Shown piece after piece: positions 57,729-64,000 of a DNA stretch of 64,000 nt. Both the position numbers and the translations under genes were made by a program. Each line of letters opens with the position of its first letter. Within the stretch, counting starts at the first letter, position 1. The DNA comes from Thozetella sp. PMI_491 (lineage: Eukaryota; Ascomycota; Sordariomycetes; Chaetosphaeriales; Chaetosphaeriaceae): assembly GCA_021432635.1 (NCBI GenBank), contig MU270068.1:372001-436000 (forward strand). The letters run 5' to 3'. The notes under the pieces were generated by a model, which was not told the DNA's origin, ran no database searches, and was given only the letters and a program-made list of their open reading frames with translations.

Positions 57729-58555
57729 GTCGACTGGAGCAGGCGCGACGAGGCGAGAGAAGAGTAAGAGAAAAATAAATAGGGTACAGACAACGGGGGA
57801 GCAATTGACGATACGCTGAGCTTTTTCAACACTATAAAACAGTATCCAGGGGAGAGGGGAGAGTAGAGAAATGTGAAACCCGGGGGGAGGAGCTGTACAG
57901 GAATAGTCGATGGGTTTATCTAGGATCGAATTTCAGACCCCAGGGTCCTGGATGAGTCGTCTTTTCCAAAAATCGGACCCAAATCGGAGCTTGAGCTATT
58001 GCCAATTGACCGATGGAAACCACTGCTGCCCGCTACAAGCCGGAGGTATGCTCCGCAATTGGTCCGCGTTAGGGGGTACCTGAAGCGGGAGCTATAGCAG
58101 AGGGATTGGTGCTAGACGCTCCGACATTCTCTAGGTACCAGTTCATCGCATGCCGGTCCGCCCGCTGGGGCCAATCAGCTTGCTAGCGCTTCAGCCTTGC
58201 CAAGACTTCCAGTTGTCTTGTCGACGTTTACGGCAGGCTGCTTTGGGCGAGAGCTGGCGTTTTATGCAACAGTCGTCCGCCCAGAAAAAAAAAGATTACG
58301 CAGCTACCTACGAACGGCGCACGCGGCAACGACGACAATGCGTTGAGGAAGTCCCAGGGCCACGCGACCTTTTTCAACTTCAACTCACGCTTCTTCGCGA
58401 CCCAGACCAAGAGCGATTGCTTAAGGCATACCTCGAGCCCGATCCCCTCATCTTGCTTACGTTCTGTCGCATCGGCGCACCCCCCATCGCCGCCCAATCG
58501 TCTGCCGCCAGTCATGATATCGCCTTAGGAGTCGGATCCTGCACTGTGGCTGACG
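57729..58555. promoter_or_regulatory. Divergent promoter region, aminotransferase / SCYL2-like gene
   Basis: About 830 bp between two divergent starts. No specific site was assigned. Open frames at the right end are shadows or leader sequence of the next gene. Confidence 0.4.
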
Positions 58556-61539
58556 ATGTCGATGTTCTCCTCGGCTCTCAAGTCGATTTCGTCGACAAAC
58601 ATCACCTCCAACTACACTATCTCCCAGAATGTCACCTCGGTTGCTGGGCCGTGGAAGATCTACGATGCGAAGAAGAAGAACACCGGCAAGGCCTACTCGG
58701 TCTTTGTCTTCGATAAGAAGTCGCTAGACTCGCACACCGGCGGCCTGAGCCGGTCCAGCGCCGCCGCCTTCAAGAAGGTCGCCGAGGAAGTGGTGGAGCG
58801 CCTGAGGAAGGAGGCGTCGGCGTTGGCCAAGCTTCGTCACCCCAGTGTCCTCGAGCTGGTCGAGCCAGTTGAGGACACCAGGGGCGGCGGCCTACAGTTC
58901 GTGACGGAGCCCGTCACAGCATCCCTCGCCAGCTTGCTGCAGGAGAAGGACGATCAAGAGAGGTCAGGCGGCCGGTCCAGCCGCTATGTCACTGAGGACT
59001 CGGATGGCGTCCGCCGGAGAAGAGAGCTAGAGATCGACGAGCTGGAGATTCAAAAGGGCTTGCTGCAGATCAGCAAGGCGCTTGAGTTCCTCCACGAGAA
59101 TGCTGGCTTGGTTCATGGTAATCTCACCCCGGATGCCATTCTAGTGAATGCGAAGGCAAGTGTCCCCCGCCATCCTCTCTTCCTTTTCTTGTCCTCCGTA
59201 AGTCTGTGCTAACCGCGTACAGTCCGACTGGAAGATCAGTGGCCTCTCGTTCTGCAGTCCACCCGAGCATTCGAACAAGCCTACCTCGTTCCAACCCATC
59301 AGCCTCTCCGAGGTTCTTCAGATGGACCCGAGGCTGCCTAGATCTGTACAACTCAACCTGGACTACACCTCACCCGACTTCGTCATAGACAACAACCTCA
59401 CGTCCGGCGCCGATATGTTCTCGCTAGGACTTCTCTGCATAGCTCTCTACAATTACCCTCACCGGTCTCCGCTAGAGACTAACGCGAGCCCATCCAATTA
59501 TAAGCGCCTTTTCCAGTCCTCTTCAACGACTCCTACGCCAAACAATCAGTTCCTCTCCTCGCGCCCCCTTCCAAAAGACCTCTCAAGCCATGTCTTGCCG
59601 CGGCTCGTCACCCGGAGACCGGCACAGCGCATGACTGCTAAGGAGTTCCAGGAGAGTGAGTTCTTCGACAACATTCTCGTGTCTACGATCCGCTTCCTCG
59701 ATTCCTTCCCCGCCAAGACTCCCAATGAGAAGAGCCAGTTTCTCCGTGGCCTCATTAAGGTGCTGCCATCATTCCCCAAGTCTGTGATGGAGAAAAAGGT
59801 GCTCCCGGCTTTGCTGGAGGAGATGAAGGACAGGGACCTCATATCCTTGATTCTGCATAACGTCTTCAAGATCATCGAACTGCTGCCCTCGGGCAGGAGA
59901 GCTTTCGGGGACAAGATCCGCCCAAGTCTCAAGGAGATTTTCGTAACAAATGCAAAGCAGATCCAAGAAAAAGACCCAGCTAGGGATGCTGGCTTGATGA
60001 TTGTAATCGAGCAGTTGTCCGTCATCGCCGACAACTGCTCCGGCAAGGAATTCAAAGACGGTAGACCAACCCATATCCGGCTACTGTATTGCAATGCTGA
60101 TATAGTGATCCAGATATTCTTCCTATCATCTTCGCCGCGTTGGAATCTCCAACTCCTTCGCTAGTTGATGCTGCCCTCAGGTCGCTCCCAGCAATTCTGC
60201 CCGTGCTGGATTTCAGCACTATCAAGAATGAGCTGTTCCCCGTCGTGGCGGCCATCTTCAGCAAGACGAACAGTTTAGCCATCAAAGTTAGGGGTTTGCA
60301 GGCATTTGTGATTCTGTGCGGCGGGTCTAGTGACCTCTCTGGTGGTGATGATGGGCTCGATGGGCTGATGCAAGAGAAGAAGAAGACCTCTTCATCCACG
60401 GCACTAGACAAGTACACCATGCAGGAGAAGATCATCCCTCTGGTCAAGGGTATCAAGACCAAGGAGCCGGCCGTAATGATGGCTGCTCTCAAGGTGCTTA
60501 AGGTGGTGGGCCAGGCTGCGGATGCCGATTTCGTGGCCATGGACATCCTCCCGATTCTGTGGTCGATGAGCCTGGGGCCGTTACTCGACCTAAAGCAATT
60601 CCAGGCGTTCATGGACCTGATCAAGACTCTCTCCGGAAGGGTGGAAGAAGAGCAGACTAAGAAGCTGCAAGAACTCAACGGAAACGCCAACGGCCAGTCT
60701 GCGCTTCCCGCAGACGACTTCATGTCTTTCGGCGCCGTCCCCGGCTCGTCACTCGACGCCAATGGCGCAACCGAGGATGACTTTGAACGCCTGGTGAAGG
60801 GCAAAGCCGGCGGCGGTACATCCAGCAACCCCCTAGATGGTGGGTGGGACACTATGACCTCTCCCACCGCGACCCTGACGGCCCCGGTTGTCAACGCTAG
60901 CACTGCGCCGAAGCCTTCGGCCCCGGCGTTTTCTTGGTCAACCCCAACAACGTCAGCTTCATCTACCCCAGTGCCCGGTCAGCAGAGTTTCGGAGCAGTC
61001 AAGGCCCAGCAGCCCGGGTTCCGGACTGTCACCCCCGACCTCGCCAGCTTCGGTGTCCTCAGTCCTACAGCCACGCAATTCTCCCAGCCGCTCCAGCCCT
61101 CGTCAACTTCTACATCTAGCATATCAACGCCCGCAGCACAACCTTCATCCTCGGGAACGTCTATTAACTGGGGTACGGCGGCGGCGGCGACAGCAAGCCC
61201 GTGGGGGAACTCGCCCAATATATCGTCCCCTCCCACGAACTCGTTCGGTTCGATGTCTCTTGGCCAGCAACGGCCAACTCTAGCGCAGAGCCAATCCTCC
61301 TCATTCTCGCTCCCTCCTCCGCCGGCCGGAAATACCACCTCGAGCGGCGGCTTCGGCTCGGGCACGTCTGGTTTCAGTCTCGCCCCGCCGCCTAGCGCAC
61401 CAAAGCCACTGGGAAGCGGCATCGGATCCTCTTTTGGCAGCATGAGCGGGACGAGCGGGATGGCTACGAACACCCTGGCCTCAATGGGCTCGAGTATGAG
61501 CTCCATGGCGGCCAACAGGATGGGCCAGAGTCAGGGCCA

Positions 61540-61570
<31 letters not shown>

Positions 61571-61762
61571 AGCATGAACTCGCTCAGCTCAATGGGTTCT
61601 ATGAACTCGATGGGTTCGATGAACACCAGCATGAACAACCTGATGAGCCAGGGCACTGCGGCGGGTGGCATGGCCATGGGCGCCATGATGGGCGTGGCCC
61701 AGAACCAGAACCAGCAGCAATCCCAGAAATCGGGGTTAGATAAGTATCAAAGTCTTTTGTAG
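58556..61762 (+). CDS. SCY1/SCYL2-like pseudokinase with HEAT repeats
   Basis: Exons 58556-59155, 59223-60060 and 60114-61762 give 1,028 residues. Residues about 25-330 have a protein-kinase fold, but the HRD motif reads HGN (187-189) and the DFG motif is replaced by SGL, as in SCYL pseudokinases. Alpha-helical HEAT-like repeats follow (about 370-700). Then comes a Ser/Thr/Pro/Gln-rich, FG- and W-containing disordered tail, and finally a Met/Gly/Ser-rich end. SCYL2 relatives bind clathrin and adaptors at the trans-Golgi and endosomes. Intron 1 appears to be GC-AG: AAG/GCAAGT to TACAG is the only pairing that joins ILVNAK to SDWKISGLSF in frame. Two ATGs, at 58556 and 58562, are possible starts. 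Confidence 0.9.
61540..61573 (+). repeat. Hexanucleotide repeat GGCATG in coding sequence
   Basis: About five tandem GGCATG units encode Gly-Met repeats in the tail of the SCYL2-like protein. Length variation here would not shift the frame. Confidence 0.85.
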
Positions 61763-63073
61763 CGGATAAGCGCCAGGTCAAATGTCCAAGCATAGAAGCA
61801 GGTGGCACGGAACTATACATAGAAGGAGGTTAACCGGCCAGGTCAGGTCACTGTAAAGGTCTCAATGTCAAGTCGTATAATAATCTACGGTGTGATGGCT
61901 CGCGGGGTCGGGCTATGCACATGTATGTCTCGCAAAGGTTCTAGAATTCAGACGCGCAGCGGAGCAATAAGACGCACCGCCGGCCTGTTGTTGCACGGGG
62001 AGCCGTCATGTACACTGGAGCGCATCGGGGCGCCTACCATTGACAAGAAATGCCGCCAATAGGTTGCGAAAAGCACGCCCGTGCCATCCGGCCTACACGC
62101 TACGTCACAATCGGTCGGCCGAATTAATTATTGACGGCCGTAGTTCCCTGACGAAGCGCCCTGCCCCGACCCTCCTCTTTCGTCCAGCCGCCGGGGCCGT
62201 ATGCATGCAGCCAAGTTCAGCTCGATGGCTCCGCCACCCTCGAGATGCCTAGCGGATTTGAGCCTATGCGCTGGCTCTAAGATAGGATCGATGCACGGGG
62301 AGGCCTAGATGGCGAGCTAGCTTTGATTAGCAGCTGCTGAGCCGGGCTTCTAGGCTTGGCCTTGCTTGTCTACGGACCCCTCTGGACCGCAGGGAAAAGG
62401 TCGGCTTAGCCTGGCAGGACAAAGCATCCCGGGGAGTGTATAGAAGTCCTGTGAAAAGTCCTGCAAAACGAGGGGAGAGGGGCGGAGGGGCGGAGGAGGG
62501 AAGGAGAGTAATCTTTAGCACGTCTCACAGCACGGCATGACTAAAATGACAAGCAAGTCTGTTGGTGCTACTAGTAGCTAGGCGAGGACTCCGGTTCACA
62601 GCGCATGGGTCTTTTGGACAGGCCAGATCTACGAGCTCTATGCTCCCTGTACGCCACACTGTTCTTCTTTGTTTTCCATCACTGTGAGACCCCTCCCCTC
62701 ACCTCCCCGCCCGGAACGCCTTTGGTGTGCAAGTTATCGAATCATGGCAGCGGTGACAACGTCAAGATCAAGCCATACGTGCCCCGCCGAAGAGGATCCA
62801 CCCCCGCCGTGGTTGGTTGTAATTATTAGTCCGCGGGAGGACAGTGCTGCGAGGCGCTGAAAAAAAAATATGCGTGGGCAGAATTTTGGTCCTTTGTCTC
62901 AGCTCCCCTCGACACGATTAGAGTGGACGTCGCGAGGGAGTTGAACCCTGAAGGTCAAAATTGGGTATCATCATGTGACAGAAGATGAAAAAAAAAGGGA
63001 ATAGAGGAAAAATGTAAGAGAGAATGAACAAGGGAAAAAATAGCACAGTTGCTGGCCGTACGGCTGGCCTTCC
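61763..63073. other. Convergent 3' region SCYL2-like / sirtuin
   Basis: About 1.3 kb with short A-rich runs near 62860 and 62990 on the sirtuin 3' side. No supported gene was seen. Confidence 0.5.
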
Positions 63074-64000
63074 TCACTCGTCCTTCACCGACGCCGCCGA
63101 AGAGGATGGCTTGGGTGTGGGGCGTGTCTGCGTGAAGGTATAGCGGCTGAGATAGCCGTTCTCCAGCTCCGTAGCCACGACCTGGTCCTTAGGGATCATG
63201 TCATGCTTCAGGTCCCAGCCGGCTCGGCGGCACAGCTCCGATACGACCACATCACAGTCGCCGAGCAGGTCGATGTCAAAGTTGACATGCGACACGGGCG
63301 TTCGGCTGATGTAGAGCTGGGGGACGTTGGGCGGTAGGTAGCCCACCAACTCAGACACGGGGGCAACCTTGAGGCTGGTCCCGATGACGATGACGAGATC
63401 CACCAGGTCCCGGTCGTGCTCCGTCAGACGCACAGCAAAGTCGTCTGGCAGGGGCTCGCCGAAGAAGGTAATATCGGGCTTCATGATGCCGGCGCCGTTG
63501 GTGGGCAGGTCGAACTCGGAGTCCGAGTTGCTGTCGTAGGCACCATAACGGCGGCGTGTCTTAGTATCGCTAGTATCGCGCGATACCTTGCGCTTGCGGC
63601 TATTGTTGGTGGTGCGCTTGCCGCGTATGCACTTGCGGCAGTGGGGGATGGCGCCCGCGCGAATGTCGGGGAAGATGGTCTCACCAGGCACCCGATGGCC
63701 GCACTTACAGCAGGTTGCGGTGGCGAAGGAGCCGTGGCACTGGACCAACTTGTCTGGGTGGATGCCTGCCTTGGCCTCCAAGTTGTCAATGTTCTGCGAG
63801 TAGTTGGTCAGGAGCTTGCCTTTCTGCTGCAGCAGCGCGATGAAGGCGTGCGTGGGCGAGAAACGGTCGTCGTCGTGCAGGATATCACGGGCGACCGAGT
63901 AAAAGATGGACGGATCCTCACGGAACTCGTGAATATCGAACACCTGCTGGGGATCGCTGAGGCCCAGGTGCGCGAGCTTGGTGTACAGACCGATGTCCTT
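63074..64000 (-). CDS. Sir2/Hst1-type NAD-dependent deacetylase, C-terminal part (cut by window end)
   Basis: The frame is open from the window edge to the stop at 63076-63074, 308 codons; the N-terminus lies beyond the window. Class I sirtuin motifs are present: [24 protein letters not shown], the NAD/catalytic stretch [10 protein letters not shown], the catalytic His in QCHGS, a zinc site CCKCGH with [14 protein letters not shown] and the GTSLKVAP loop. Between the zinc site and KPDITFFGE lies an insertion of about 45 residues, first basic ([16 protein letters not shown], nuclear-signal-like) then acidic. It should deacetylate histones in the nucleus. The class is closest to Sir2/Hst1 rather than Hst2, judged from motif wording only. 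Confidence 0.92.
   Translation of the reverse strand, partial: KDIGLYTKLAHLGLSDPQQVFDIHEFREDPSIFYSVARDILHDDDRFSPTHAFIALLQQKGKLLTNYSQNIDNLEAKAGIHPDKLVQCHGSFATATCCKCGHRVPGETIFPDIRAGAIPHCRKCIRGKRTTNNSRKRKVSRDTSDTKTRRRYGAYDSNSDSEFDLPTNGAGIMKPDITFFGEPLPDDFAVRLTEHDRDLVDLVIVIGTSLKVAPVSELVGYLPPNVPQLYISRTPVSHVNFDIDLLGDCDVVVSELCRRAGWDLKHDMIPKDQVVATELENGYLSRYTFTQTRPTPKPSSSAASVKDE

Noticed and set aside
1-64000. Transposons, virus-derived elements, CRISPR or telomeric repeats
   Set aside because: No transposase, integrase, reverse transcriptase or capsid-like frames, terminal repeats or TTAGGG arrays were recognised. Heavily decayed remnants in the AT-richer gaps cannot be excluded by eye.

Overview
The window is nuclear DNA of a filamentous ascomycete, most likely a Sordariomycete. 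It is GC-rich. Genes are split by short introns (about 50-200 nt) with GTANGT-type donors and CTAAC-like branch points. Several genes are typical of this group: a QDE-2-like Argonaute, Zn2Cys6 and Ndt80-like regulators, and a multi-gene N-acetylglucosamine (GlcNAc) catabolic locus. I found no rRNA, tRNA, CRISPR array, intact transposon or virus-derived element. Exon borders were read by eye from splice signals, reading frame and family motifs, so they are predictions.

Left part (1-12.9 kb): two small secreted proteins, one of them only visible after splicing three exons; a Zn2Cys6 transcription factor next to a GH31 alpha-xylosidase of the YicI type; and a 48-residue one-helix membrane protein. 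The gaps here are long and hold nothing convincing.

Centre-left (12.9-28.9 kb): the main point of interest, a complete intracellular GlcNAc-use cluster. It holds GlcNAc-6-phosphate deacetylase (dac1, -), a GH3-GNAT fusion matching the GlcNAc sensor Ngs1 (+), an Ndt80-like factor matching RON1 (+), glucosamine-6-phosphate deaminase (dam1, -) and a hexokinase-family GlcNAc kinase (hxk3, +). Kinase, deacetylase and deaminase would turn GlcNAc into fructose-6-phosphate. The sensor/acetyltransferase and the DNA-binding factor sit side by side between the enzyme genes. The GH3 part of the sensor has lost the catalytic motifs expected of a hydrolase, which fits sensing rather than cutting. No GlcNAc transporter or secreted chitinase lies in the window.

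Centre (29.9-36.7 kb): one very large gene. It encodes about seven hydrophobic segments followed by a roughly 1,950-residue low-complexity tail with 16 Leu-Trp or Met-Trp dipeptides and an internal duplication.

Right part (39.9-64 kb): ordinary single genes. In order these are an FMN-binding protein, a membrane-anchored spermidine-synthase-fold protein, phospholipid methyltransferase OPI3, an Nramp metal transporter, Argonaute, complex I subunit ESSS/NDUFB11, a branched-chain aminotransferase, an SCYL2-like pseudokinase with a GC-AG intron, and a Sir2/Hst1 sirtuin cut by the window end.
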